Shown here: one piece after another, positions 18,329 to 26,178 of the stretch
How positions within the stretch are numbered: the first letter of the stretch is position 1
Layout: each line of letters begins with the position of its first letter
Source of the DNA: CALFMR01 sp035550595
GTDB taxonomy: Bacteria > Acidobacteriota > Vicinamibacteria > Vicinamibacterales > SCN-69-37
Length of the DNA stretch: 29,437 bases
NCBI GenBank assembly: GCA_035550595.1
Contig: DASZOV010000167.1
Location: 1-29,437 of the forward strand
Direction of reading: 5' to 3'
Program-made: the position numbers and the translations under genes
Notes under the pieces: model-generated
Databases searched by the model: none
What the model saw: only the letters and a program-made list of their open reading frames with translations
What the model was told of the DNA's origin: nothing

Positions 18329-20148
18329 GAGGCGTGGTCCGATCGCATGGCCAGCAGTAAAAGGCGATGGCCGCCGGGCACGGTCACCGTCTGCAAATCC
18401 TCGGTGGGTCCGTCGACATGGACCGGCTCGACGGTCGCGCCAGTCTCGGGATCGACGAACGCGCCCGTCATCGGCGCCGTCGGACGCAGGCGAACGAGCG
18501 CGTCCGGGCCGATGTTCTGGAACGTCAGGATGAAGCGATCCGGCCGGCCGACGACCGACACGTCCGCGCCGACACTCTGCCGCAACACGCCAACGACGTC
18601 CGGATCGAACGACAAGTCCGTCCAGCGCCACGCGTCATATTGCGCGCGCACCTGCGCTTCGGTGTCTCTCGGCCACGTCCACTCGCGTTTGAGTCGTGGC
18701 GCTTCGCTCCAACGCCCTGGCGCAGCGACGAAGTCATATCGCCCGCCGTGTCGGTTCGCGTAACAGACGGCGCCGGCGGCGAGGCAGCGATCGGGAATGG
18801 GCGCGGGATAGCAGGGCACGGGCCACAGACCTTCGTCCGTGCCGCGTCCCACGATGAGGATTTTCTCGCAGCCGCGCGTCGCGACCGGCGCCCAGGACTC
18901 TTCGTTGTGCAGTTCCGTTTCGATGAACACTTCCGGCACAGGATTGTCCCACGCCGGGTGGTGCGTCCAGAGATACGTGGCGAGCCAGGTCGGTTCATGG
19001 CTGTTCTGCGGCACACGTGGATGGAAAGCGAATAGGGAGACGAGAGCCGAGATCGTCGCCACGACGAGCAGGAATCGTTGCCAGGCGCGCGATCCGTGCC
19101 GGTGCAGCCACGCGAGCGGTGGAACGGCGAGCGGGATGAGCCAGATCGCGTACCGGCTGAGGCTCGGCGTCGCGCCGTGATGAAAGTTCGTCGTCTGCGC
19201 GCACGAGAACAGAAACGCGGCACCCGAGATTGCGACGATGGCTGCTTCGGGCGTGAACGCGCGGCGCCAGTCGCGGCGTGCAATGACGATGACCGCCACG
19301 ATTCCGACGATGAGCAGGAGGGGGAAGTTGCCGATGAGCCCGATCGTCGGATCGAGTACGAGCGCGCTCATCTCAGCCATCGTCGGCAGGCCGGGCCGGC
19401 GTGCACGCAAGAGGAGCGACGGCGTCCCGAATCGCGCGTACGTATAGACCGGATGGAGTAGCGCGAGGACGCCACCGACGATGACTCCGGCAATCACGCG
19501 GCGGTCGCGCCAGAAAGTCTGTCCACGCGCGGCGACCCACAGGAACACGAGACCGAACACGATGCCGATCGGCGGATTCTGCGTGGCCGCGGCACCAGCG
19601 GCGACCATCGCCCACCAGGGACGGTCCCGCATCGACGCGAGTGCGATGACGAGCAGCGAGAACGTGAAGACCTCGGTGTGCGCCTTGTCGATCCACCAGA
19701 TGATCGGACTCGCGAAGAGCAGTACCGACGCCGCGGTCCCGAGTCGAGGCAGGGCGACGCGCAGCGCGAGCCCCAGCAATACCAGGTTCACGATGGCGAA
19801 CGCGAACGTCGGCGCGGCGCCCACAGCGGTGACGACCCACAGCGCGGGCGTGGCGAGCAACGCGTAGAACCAGAAGTGCAGGAAGTCGCGACGCCGATCG
19901 CGCGCGGCGACCGTCGCGTCGTTGATGTCCCATTCGGCCAGCACCGGGTCGAACGCCGCGATTCGCGCCTGAATGTCAGGGATGTCGGCGGGCCGCAACC
20001 CCGGGCCCCGCAGGTGAGAAAAGTTGATCGCTTGCGCAAGGTACTCGCCGCCGTCGCCCACGATGCGCGGCGGTGACCCCGCCACGAGACAAATGGCAAA
20101 CGCGGCAGCGATGAGGAGGGCGCGTGACGTCGATCGGTCCGACGTCAT
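18325..20148 (-). CDS. Multi-pass membrane protein, possible GT-C type glycosyltransferase
   Basis: The 607-residue protein has roughly ten hydrophobic segments over the first 380 residues and a soluble C-terminal part (about 385-607) with beta-rich composition. After the first membrane helix it has GDGGEY (31-36), acidic residues in the position where GT-C fold lipid-linked sugar transferases carry their catalytic Asp/Glu. FASPIIWWIDKAHTEV resembles regions of that superfamily. This is an inference from topology and one motif, and I cannot name a family. The gene is tied by ATGA overlaps to the zincin gene upstream and to rsmA downstream. The C-terminal domain, about 35 percent of the protein, is unassigned. 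Confidence 0.75.
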   Translation of the reverse strand: MTSDRSTSRALLIAAAFAICLVAGSPPRIVGDGGEYLAQAINFSHLRGPGLRPADIPDIQARIAAFDPVLAEWDINDATVAARDRRRDFLHFWFYALLATPALWVVTAVGAAPTFAFAIVNLVLLGLALRVALPRLGTAASVLLFASPIIWWIDKAHTEVFTFSLLVIALASMRDRPWWAMVAAGAAATQNPPIGIVFGLVFLWVAARGQTFWRDRRVIAGVIVGGVLALLHPVYTYARFGTPSLLLRARRPGLPTMAEMSALVLDPTIGLIGNFPLLLIVGIVAVIVIARRDWRRAFTPEAAIVAISGAAFLFSCAQTTNFHHGATPSLSRYAIWLIPLAVPPLAWLHRHGSRAWQRFLLVVATISALVSLFAFHPRVPQNSHEPTWLATYLWTHHPAWDNPVPEVFIETELHNEESWAPVATRGCEKILIVGRGTDEGLWPVPCYPAPIPDRCLAAGAVCYANRHGGRYDFVAAPGRWSEAPRLKREWTWPRDTEAQVRAQYDAWRWTDLSFDPDVVGVLRQSVGADVSVVGRPDRFILTFQNIGPDALVRLRPTAPMTGAFVDPETGATVEPVHVDGPTEDLQTVTVPGGHRLLLLAMRSDHAS

Positions 20149-20549
20149 TCCGGCGTCCGTCCCGGCGCGTCACGATGCCAGTAGTCGCGCTCGATGCGCT
20201 CGATCTCGTCCTCGGACAAGCCGAAGTAGTGCCCGATCTCGTGAATCAACGTCTCGCCGACGACGACCATCGCGTCGTCTTCGTCTTCGCTCGCGTCCTC
20301 GATCGGTCCCTGGAAGAGCGTGATCTTGTCGGGTAGCACGTTGCCGTGCGCCCACTCACGTTCGGTGAGCGGCGTGCCCTCGTACAGGCCGAGCAGCGTG
20401 TCCGGCGGTTCGATGTCCACCCGATCGAGTTGGTCGGGCGTCGGCTCGTCCTCGATCACGATCGCGACGTTGTCGAGTGCGGCGCGGAACTCGGTGGGAA
20501 TCGTCTCGAGCGCGGCGTCGACGAGCAATTGGAATTCGTTGCGCGTCAT
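20145..20549 (-). CDS. Zincin-type putative metallopeptidase (PF06262-like)
   Basis: This small acidic protein has 134 residues with one clear motif, HEIGHYFGLSEDEI (103-116): the HExxH zinc site (His103, Glu104, His107) followed by GLSED, as in the possible zinc metallopeptidase family PF06262. The N-terminal half (LDNVAIVIEDEP, LLGLYEG, PDKITLFQGPI) also follows that family. Members are widespread in Actinobacteria and Acidobacteriota and largely uncharacterised, so substrate and process are unknown. ATG 20549 overlaps the nth stop (ATGA), and its own TGA overlaps the next start. A longer in-frame opening to 20630 lies inside nth and is rejected. Confidence 0.85.
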   Translation of the reverse strand: MTRNEFQLLVDAALETIPTEFRAALDNVAIVIEDEPTPDQLDRVDIEPPDTLLGLYEGTPLTEREWAHGNVLPDKITLFQGPIEDASEDEDDAMVVVGETLIHEIGHYFGLSEDEIERIERDYWHRDAPGRTPE

Positions 20550-21271
20550 CGTGACGTGCGCCGTGCGGCCGGACGCTGCGCCTTGGCACCGAGACGTTTG
20601 AAGTAGTCGCAGTCCTCGCGCACGTGACAACGATCACACAAGGGACGCGGACGGCAGATACGGCGGCCGTGGAGGATGAGGTCGTCGGACGCACGCGTCC
20701 ATCGCTCCGGCGGTACGAGCGCGCCGAGCGCGTGTTCGACCACGACCGGATCATCCGAGGAGACGAGGCCGATGCGATTCGCGACGCGGAGCACGTGACG
20801 GTCGACGGGCAATCCCGGCACGCCGAGCGCATGGCCGAGGACGACGTTCGCCGTCTTGCGGCCCACGCCGGGCAGCGCGACGAGCGCGTCCATCGACGCC
20901 GGAACCTCGCCGCCGTGATCGTGCACGAGCGAGCGCGCCATGCCGACCAGCGATCGCGCCTTCATGCGAAAGAAGCCCGTGGCGACGATCTGCGGCTCGA
21001 GGGCTTCCGGCTCTTCACGCGCGAGTGCCTGCGCATTCGGATAGCGCGCGAACAACGCCGGCGTCACCTGGTTCACGCGCACATCGGTGCATTGCGCGGA
21101 GAGGATCGTCGCCACGAGGAGCTCGAACGGTGTGCGGAAGTTCAGTTCGGTCGTCGCGCCAGGATGTTGTTCGTCGAGCCGATCGAAGATGCGGAGTGCG
21201 CGGCGGCGGGCGTCGGCTGTCGGCGGTGTCAATCGAGGCCGGGTGGCCTTGGCGCGCGTGGCGGACGGCAT
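20546..21271 (-). CDS. nth: Endonuclease III (DNA glycosylase/AP lyase)
   Basis: Nth removes oxidised pyrimidines and nicks abasic sites in base-excision repair. The 241-residue protein has the helix-hairpin-helix LPGVGRKTANVVLG (133-146) with catalytic Lys139, and VDRHVLRVANR with catalytic Asp157. The [4Fe-4S] loop uses Cys206, Cys212, Cys215 and Cys221. Its first spacing is CxxxxxC (five residues), one shorter than the C-X6-C-X2-C-X5-C of E. coli Nth. About 15 extra basic residues precede the domain. ATG 21271 lies 5 bases after the DUF3467 stop. A GTG at 21301 would overlap that gene. Its position two genes after lexA suggests co-expression with the SOS repressor. Confidence 0.94.
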   Translation of the reverse strand: MPSATRAKATRPRLTPPTADARRRALRIFDRLDEQHPGATTELNFRTPFELLVATILSAQCTDVRVNQVTPALFARYPNAQALAREEPEALEPQIVATGFFRMKARSLVGMARSLVHDHGGEVPASMDALVALPGVGRKTANVVLGHALGVPGLPVDRHVLRVANRIGLVSSDDPVVVEHALGALVPPERWTRASDDLILHGRRICRPRPLCDRCHVREDCDYFKRLGAKAQRPAARRTSR

Positions 21272-21276
21272 CGCGA

Positions 21277-21624
21277 TCAGTGCAGCGAGCCCTTGGACCA
21301 CGGCCCTGGCGTCGGCTCGGTCGTCTGCGCGGCTTGCGTCTCCTGGACCGCGCGCATCTGTTCCTGGAGCGCGGCAATCAGGCCGTTGACGACGCCAAAG
21401 GGCAGGGCGATGCGCGCGACGACCGGCACGCGGACCGTCTGCGTCGCCTCGGCCGCGACGATGTCCTTCTCCGAGAGGGGGCGGACGTCGCAGAAGGTCA
21501 GCGTCAGATCGAAGGGCGTGTGCGCGACGGCGCAGAAATTGGCGTACTCACGACGTGCGCGCGCCGGATCGTCCGGCTCATCGGGCACGACCGTGAAGTT
21601 GATGGGCTTCGACAGGTTCGACAT
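21277..21624 (-). CDS. DUF3467 family protein
   Basis: The 115-residue protein has the layout I associate with DUF3467: REYANFCAVAHTPFDLTLTF (26-45), a variable loop, then VPVVARIALPFGVVNGLIAALQEQM (67-90), and a disordered tail. The family is small, usually cytosolic and has no established function. ATG 21624 is 33 bases downstream of the lexA stop and the gene ends 5 bases before nth, so it is almost certainly in the lexA transcript. The family assignment is from memory of the pattern. Confidence 0.7.
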   Translation of the reverse strand: MSNLSKPINFTVVPDEPDDPARARREYANFCAVAHTPFDLTLTFCDVRPLSEKDIVAAEATQTVRVPVVARIALPFGVVNGLIAALQEQMRAVQETQAAQTTEPTPGPWSKGSLH

Positions 21625-21657
21625 ACGCTCGTCCGGAAGCGCCGCGACGTGCGGCCG

Positions 21658-22263
21658 TCAGTATTTTCGCATCATTCCGACGACGACGCCCTGCACCTGG
21701 ACTTGCGTCGGATCGAACAGCATCGGCTGCATGGACGGATTGGCCGGCTGAAGCCGCACGCGGCCGTTCTCGCGATAGAACTTCTTCAGCGTCGTGTCAG
21801 CCCCGCCGATGAGCGCGACGACCATTTCGCCGTTCTCGGCCGTCTTGCGATCCTCGACGATGACGAAGTCGCCGTCGCGGATCTGCTCGTCGATCATCGA
21901 GTCGCCCTTGACCTTCAGCACGTACGTCTCGCGGCGTCCGGCCAGGTCCTCGGGCACGGCGATCGTCTCGGTCGTCGTGACGGCCTCGATGGGCAGGCCG
22001 GCGGCGACGATGCCGAGGAGCGGCAGTTCGAGCGCGCGCTGACCGACGCGCGCCGAGAGCAGCTCGACCGACCGGCTGCGATTCCAGGACCGGCGGATGA
22101 AGCCTTTCTCCTGCAGATTCGTCAGATGCTTGTGGACCGTCGCGAGCGATGAGAGATTGAAGCGCCGGCCGATTTCCTCGAGACTGGGCGCGTAGCCCTG
22201 CTGCTGGATGAACTCTTGAAGATAGTCGAGGATTTCGCGTTGGCGTTTGGTCAGTGGCTGCAC
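21658..22263 (-). CDS. lexA: SOS repressor LexA
   Basis: LexA represses DNA-damage genes and cleaves itself when RecA is activated. The 201-residue protein has an N-terminal winged helix (1-70; LTKRQREILDYLQEFIQQQG, then EEIGRRFNLSSLATVHKHL), and a C-terminal S24 peptidase domain. The cleavage site is Ala88-Gly89 in IVAAGLP, with catalytic Ser122 (KGDSMID) and Lys160. The start GTG 22263 is supported by GGAGG eight bases upstream and by the usual family N-terminus. The frame continues to 22752 but that part is not LexA. A strong promoter lies 30 bases upstream. I could not identify a certain LexA operator, so autoregulation is assumed from the family only. Confidence 0.96.
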   Translation of the reverse strand: MQPLTKRQREILDYLQEFIQQQGYAPSLEEIGRRFNLSSLATVHKHLTNLQEKGFIRRSWNRSRSVELLSARVGQRALELPLLGIVAAGLPIEAVTTTETIAVPEDLAGRRETYVLKVKGDSMIDEQIRDGDFVIVEDRKTAENGEMVVALIGGADTTLKKFYRENGRVRLQPANPSMQPMLFDPTQVQVQGVVVGMMRKY

Positions 22264-22293
22264 GGGCGGCGCCTCCCGTTCGATGTCGGTCGG

Positions 22294-22322
22294 ACTATAT
22301 GCAAAGAAAAGGCGAAGATCAA
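22294..22322 (-). promoter_or_regulatory. lexA: Promoter of the lexA operon
   Basis: On the minus strand TTGATC (complement of 22317-22322) and TATAGT (complement of 22294-22299) are exactly 17 bases apart, with an AT-rich spacer in a GC-rich genome. The predicted transcript start is about 25 bases before the lexA GTG. No CTGT-N8-ACAG and no GAAC-N4-GTTC palindrome overlaps it. Confidence 0.75.
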
Positions 22323-22329
22323 CCTCGGG

Positions 22330-22335
22330 TATAAC
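22330..22335 (+). promoter_or_regulatory. Candidate -10 element for a leaderless transcript
   Basis: TATAAC at 22330-22335 ends six bases before ATG 22342, so transcription would begin at or next to the start codon. No good -35 element lies 17 bases upstream, and only a weak GGAA lies between the -10 element and the ATG. Confidence 0.4.
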
Positions 22336-22341
22336 GGAACC

Positions 22342-22944
22342 ATGAGGCGACGGCTCCTGATCTTCGGTCTGTCGGTCGCGCTGGCCGTGGCATTCGCGCC
22401 GGCGGGGCAGGACGTGGTGCGGACCGACGCGACGGCGATGCAGCAGAAGCTCGTCGCCATGGCGCTCCGCGGCGCAGCCACCCAGTCGAAGACCGCATCG
22501 CCGCTTCGGACGACGTTCACGGACCGTCAGGTCAACGCGTATTTCCAGCAGTACGGCAAGACGTTCCTGCCAACCGGCGTGACCGATCCTCGCGTCACGA
22601 TCGTCGACGACTCGCACATCCGCGCGCGCGCGATGGTCAATCTCGACCAGGCGCTTCAGACGAAGAATCGGAGCTGGCTCGATCCATTGGCGTGGCTCAC
22701 CGGCACGGTCGAAGTCTCGGCGGCCGGAAGACTCACGGGAGCGAACGGACAAGGCCGGCTGCTACTGGATCAAGCGACGGTCGGCGGTGTCTCGGTGCCG
22801 ATCTCCGTTCTCCAGCAGGTCGTCGGCTACTACACGCGCACGCCGGACGAGCCGCGCGGCTTCGATCTCACGCAGCCGTTTCCGCTGCCGTCGCGCATCC
22901 AGTCGATCACGCTCGCGCCGGGGATGGCCACCATCGTCCAGTGA
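22342..22944 (+). CDS. Exported protein of unknown function
   Basis: The 200-residue protein begins MRRRLLIFGLSVALAVAFAPA, a good Sec signal peptide with basic start and hydrophobic core (about 1-21). I do not recognise the mature part. It contains TFTDRQVNAYFQQYGKTF (a short helical region), then alternating beta-like stretches with VEVSAAGRLTGANGQGRLLL and ATVGGVSVPISVLQQVV. This Gly-rich up-and-down pattern is loosely like lipid-binding DUF2993/LmeA-type proteins, but the likeness is weak. It is divergently transcribed from lexA and ends 24 bases before recG. ATG 22342 is chosen because the signal peptide starts there. The frame opening at 22216 overlaps lexA and is not supported. Confidence 0.75.
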   Translation: MRRRLLIFGLSVALAVAFAPAGQDVVRTDATAMQQKLVAMALRGAATQSKTASPLRTTFTDRQVNAYFQQYGKTFLPTGVTDPRVTIVDDSHIRARAMVNLDQALQTKNRSWLDPLAWLTGTVEVSAAGRLTGANGQGRLLLDQATVGGVSVPISVLQQVVGYYTRTPDEPRGFDLTQPFPLPSRIQSITLAPGMATIVQ

Positions 22945-22968
22945 CGCGGAACCGGATAGCATGACGCT

Positions 22969-25071
22969 GTGGCGTCCGATCCTCTGGCCACCCCGCTGCA
23001 ATTCGTGCGCGGCGTCGGCCCGAAGCGGGCGGCCGACTTGGCGCGCGTCGGCCTGACCACGGTCGAGGACTTCCTGCTGCGGTTTCCTCGCCGTTACGAA
23101 GATCGCGCGCGGCTCGCGACGATCGCGACGTTGCGTCCGGCCGAGACTGCGACCATCGTCGGCGACGTCCTCTCGTGCGGCATCCGTCCGACACGGCGGC
23201 CGGGCTTTCGTCTCTTCGAGGTCATCGTCCGAGACGCGACGGGACACGTCCGCGCCGTGTTCCCGAATCAGGCGTTTCTCCGCGACGTGTTTCATCCTGG
23301 CCAGCGCGTCGTGATGTACGGCGCGCTCGAATACCGCTCGGGCAGTGGCCTGCAATTCACGAATCCCGAATACGAGCTCTTGTCCGATGACGGAGACGAC
23401 GTGGACGATACGTCGCACACCGGGCGCATCGTGCCGATCTACGAGAAGGCGGGATCGGTCACGCCACGCATGCAGCGGACGCTCATGCGACGACTCCTTG
23501 CCGACCTGCCGGCCGACATCTTCGATCCGCTACCCGAACCCGTACGGCACGAACGCCAGTGGATGGATCGACGTACGGCTCTCGTCGAGGCCCACTTCCC
23601 GTCGCCGGGCACTGACATCGAGGCACTGAACGCCTTTCGCACGCCGGCGCAGCAGCGCCTGGTCTTCGAGGAATTCTTCCTCTTTCAAGCGGGCCTCGTC
23701 GTCCGGCAGCGACAGCACGCGTCAGTACGAAAGGCGCATCGCGTGGTCATCGACGATCGCATCCGCGAGTCGGCGCGGCGCGTGCTGCCGTTCAAGCTCA
23801 CGTCCGGGCAGCGCACGGCGCTTGCTGAAATCGTCAAGGACCTGCAGCGGCCGGAGCCGATGAATCGGCTGCTGCAGGGCGACGTCGGCGTCGGCAAGAC
23901 GATGGTGGCGCTCCTCGCGGCGATCGTCGCGATGGAGAACGGGATGCAGGTGGCGTTCATGGCGCCGACCGAGATCCTCGCCGACCAGCACTACCTCACG
24001 ATCCGCCGCGCGCTCGACGCGTCGCGCTTCCGCGTTGCGTCACTGACGGGCAGCCTCTCGGCCGCGCGGCGTCGCGCCGTGCTCGCGGAACTCGCGAGCG
24101 GCGCCGTTCATCTCGTCGTGGGCACGCACGCGCTCGTCGAACAGGCCATCGGGTTTCACGACCTCGGCCTCATCGTCATCGACGAGCAGCACCGCTTCGG
24201 CGTGCTGCAGCGCGCGACGCTGCGAGCCAAGGGGCTCTCGCCGGACGTGCTCGTCATGACGGCCACGCCTATTCCGCGGACGCTTGCGCTGACGGTGTAC
24301 GGCGACCTCGACGTCTCCGTGATCCGCGATCGACCGCCGGGCCGCCGGCCGGTGCAGACGATCGCGAAGCCCGAGTCGCGGCGCGACGACGTCTATGCGC
24401 TGGTCCGACGCGAGCTCGAAGCCGGCCACCAGGCGTACGTCATCTATCCGCTCGTGGAGGATTCGGAGAAGGTCGACTTGCGAGCGGCGACGGCGATGGC
24501 CGACCACCTGCAGGCTGAAGTCTTCCAGGACTACACCGTGGCGCTTCTGCACGGACGGCTGAAGCAGGAAGAGAAGGATCGCGTCATGGGCGCGTTCGCG
24601 CGCGGCGACGCGCACGTCCTCGTTGCGACGACCGTCGTCGAAGTCGGCGTCGATGTGCCGAATGCGACGGTCATGGTCGTCGAACATGCGGAGCGATTCG
24701 GCCTCTCGCAGCTCCATCAGTTGAGGGGCCGCGTCGGGCGCGGTCCCGCGGCGTCGACGTGCGTGCTCGTGTATCAGCCGCCGCTCGGCGAGGCCGGACG
24801 CGCGCGGCTCGATGCGCTCGTCGAGAGCGACGACGGCTTCGCGATCGCCGAACGGGATCTGGCGCTGCGCGGGCCCGGCGATTTCTTCGGTACGCGGCAG
24901 TCAGGACTGCCGACGTTGCGGGTTGGGGATCTCGTGCGGGATCACGCGCTCATGGAAGAGGCGCGTCGCGCCGCCGTGCGCTGGCTCGACGAGCACGAGC
25001 AGACGACGCCCCTCGTCGGCTATCTCACCGCGAACTGGGCCGCACGGTTCGGCCTCGTCGCCGTCGGCTGA
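22969..25071 (+). CDS. recG: ATP-dependent DNA helicase RecG
   Basis: RecG is a branch-migrating helicase that regresses stalled forks and processes Holliday junctions. The 700-residue protein opens with FVRGVGPKRAADL (helix-hairpin-helix-like), has the wedge/OB domain (about 55-150), motif I GDVGVGKT (304-311), DEQH box (405-408), TATPIPRTLALTVYGDLDVSVI, and the C-terminal helicase and TRG region VEVGVDVPNATVMVVEHAERFGLSQLHQLRGRVGRG. Start GTG 22969 places the conserved N-terminus correctly. No ATG is available in frame nearby. It is followed by rsmD after 30 bases. Confidence 0.97.
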   Translation: MASDPLATPLQFVRGVGPKRAADLARVGLTTVEDFLLRFPRRYEDRARLATIATLRPAETATIVGDVLSCGIRPTRRPGFRLFEVIVRDATGHVRAVFPNQAFLRDVFHPGQRVVMYGALEYRSGSGLQFTNPEYELLSDDGDDVDDTSHTGRIVPIYEKAGSVTPRMQRTLMRRLLADLPADIFDPLPEPVRHERQWMDRRTALVEAHFPSPGTDIEALNAFRTPAQQRLVFEEFFLFQAGLVVRQRQHASVRKAHRVVIDDRIRESARRVLPFKLTSGQRTALAEIVKDLQRPEPMNRLLQGDVGVGKTMVALLAAIVAMENGMQVAFMAPTEILADQHYLTIRRALDASRFRVASLTGSLSAARRRAVLAELASGAVHLVVGTHALVEQAIGFHDLGLIVIDEQHRFGVLQRATLRAKGLSPDVLVMTATPIPRTLALTVYGDLDVSVIRDRPPGRRPVQTIAKPESRRDDVYALVRRELEAGHQAYVIYPLVEDSEKVDLRAATAMADHLQAEVFQDYTVALLHGRLKQEEKDRVMGAFARGDAHVLVATTVVEVGVDVPNATVMVVEHAERFGLSQLHQLRGRVGRGPAASTCVLVYQPPLGEAGRARLDALVESDDGFAIAERDLALRGPGDFFGTRQSGLPTLRVGDLVRDHALMEEARRAAVRWLDEHEQTTPLVGYLTANWAARFGLVAVG

Positions 25072-25101
25072 CGGACCACGTCGCGCGTCATCATCGACCT
25101 C

Positions 25102-25653
25102 ATGCGCATCATCGCCGGAACGCTGAAAGGCCGCCGCCTCGCGGGGCCACCGTCGGATGGCGTCCGACCGACGACCGATGGCCTGCGCGAGACGCTGTTC
25201 AACATTCTCGCGCCGCGCGTGCCCGGCGCGCGTGTGCTCGATGCGTACGCGGGCACCGGCAGCGTCGGCCTGGAGGCGCTGAGTCGTGGCGCATCGGCGG
25301 TGACGTTCGTCGAGTGCGATCGGCGGACGCTCGCCGTGTTGCGTCGCAACGTGGAGGCGTGCGGGGCAACGACGCAAAGCGCCGTCGTGTGCGGCGACTT
25401 TCTGGATGCGCGCGCCCAGCACACGACTCACGATCCATTCGATATCGTCTTTGCCGATCCGCCGTACGAAGGGACCGACCTCGCGGTGGTCGCCGAGACC
25501 GCCGTCAGCGTCACCGCCGCGGGCGGCATCGCCATTGTCGAACACAGCCGCCGGCGCGCGTCGCCGGAACAGGCGGGGAACTTCACGCGCGTCCGGTTGC
25601 TCACGGCCGGCGACAGCGCGCTCTCGTTTTACACAGCGGCGCCGCCGCGGTAA
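25102..25653 (+). CDS. rsmD: 16S rRNA (guanine966-N2)-methyltransferase
   Basis: RsmD methylates G966 of 16S rRNA. The 183-residue protein begins MRIIAGTLKGRRL, has RPTTDGLRETLFNIL (22-36), SAM motif VLDAYAGTGSVGLEALSRG (45-63), and the catalytic DPPY near 119-122, all diagnostic of the family. The recG-rsmD-coaD order is common in bacteria and supports the call. The start ATG 25102 is 30 bases after recG and no strong ribosome site is evident. Confidence 0.95.
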   Translation: MRIIAGTLKGRRLAGPPSDGVRPTTDGLRETLFNILAPRVPGARVLDAYAGTGSVGLEALSRGASAVTFVECDRRTLAVLRRNVEACGATTQSAVVCGDFLDARAQHTTHDPFDIVFADPPYEGTDLAVVAETAVSVTAAGGIAIVEHSRRRASPEQAGNFTRVRLLTAGDSALSFYTAAPPR

Positions 25654-25677
25654 CGTGAGGGACAGCGGGGCCAGTCC

Positions 25678-26178
25678 ATGTCCACGTCCGATCGCATTGC
25701 CATCTGCGCGGGGTCGTTCGATCCGCCGACGAACGGGCATCTCGACGTCGTCCGCCGCGCCGCACGGCTGTTTCACCGCGTGATCGTCGCGGTCCTCGTC
25801 AACAGCGAAAAGCAACCGTGGTTTGCCGCCGACGAACGGGTAGCGATGCTCGTCGAATCGCTTGAAGACGCGGGCGTCGAGGTCGCGACCTTCGACGGAC
25901 TTCTCGTCGACTTCGCCCATACGCGCGGCGCTTCGGTGCTCGTTCGGGGCCTGCGCACCGCGACCGAATACGCCGACGAGCAGCAGATGGCGATGATGAA
26001 TCGCCATCTCGGCGGCATCGAAACCGTTTTCATCCCAGCGTCGCCCGAAGTGGCCTTCATCAGTTCGCGCATGGTCAAAGACGTCGTGCTCCACGGTGGC
26101 GCGGTCGATGGGCTCGTGCCGGCATCTGTCGCACGCCGTCTCGTCGCGCGCGGCGCTTCTGCGAAAGGAAAGCCATGA
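25678..26178 (+). CDS. coaD: Phosphopantetheine adenylyltransferase
   Basis: CoaD catalyses the penultimate step of CoA synthesis: 4'-phosphopantetheine plus ATP to dephospho-CoA. The 166-residue protein has the nucleotidyltransferase signature AGSFDPPTNGHLDVV (11-25) with the TxGH motif, LVRGLRTATEYADEQQMAMMN, and ISSRMVKDVV (about 128-137). Length matches the hexameric bacterial enzyme. ATG 25678 lies 24 bases after rsmD, and its TGA overlaps the next start. Confidence 0.97.
   Translation: MSTSDRIAICAGSFDPPTNGHLDVVRRAARLFHRVIVAVLVNSEKQPWFAADERVAMLVESLEDAGVEVATFDGLLVDFAHTRGASVLVRGLRTATEYADEQQMAMMNRHLGGIETVFIPASPEVAFISSRMVKDVVLHGGAVDGLVPASVARRLVARGASAKGKP

Noticed and set aside
22278..22292. 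GTTC-N7-GTCG upstream of lexA, considered as an SOS box like the alphaproteobacterial GTTC-N7-GTTC
   Set aside because: The second half-site has two mismatches and there is no second copy, so a LexA operator cannot be claimed.
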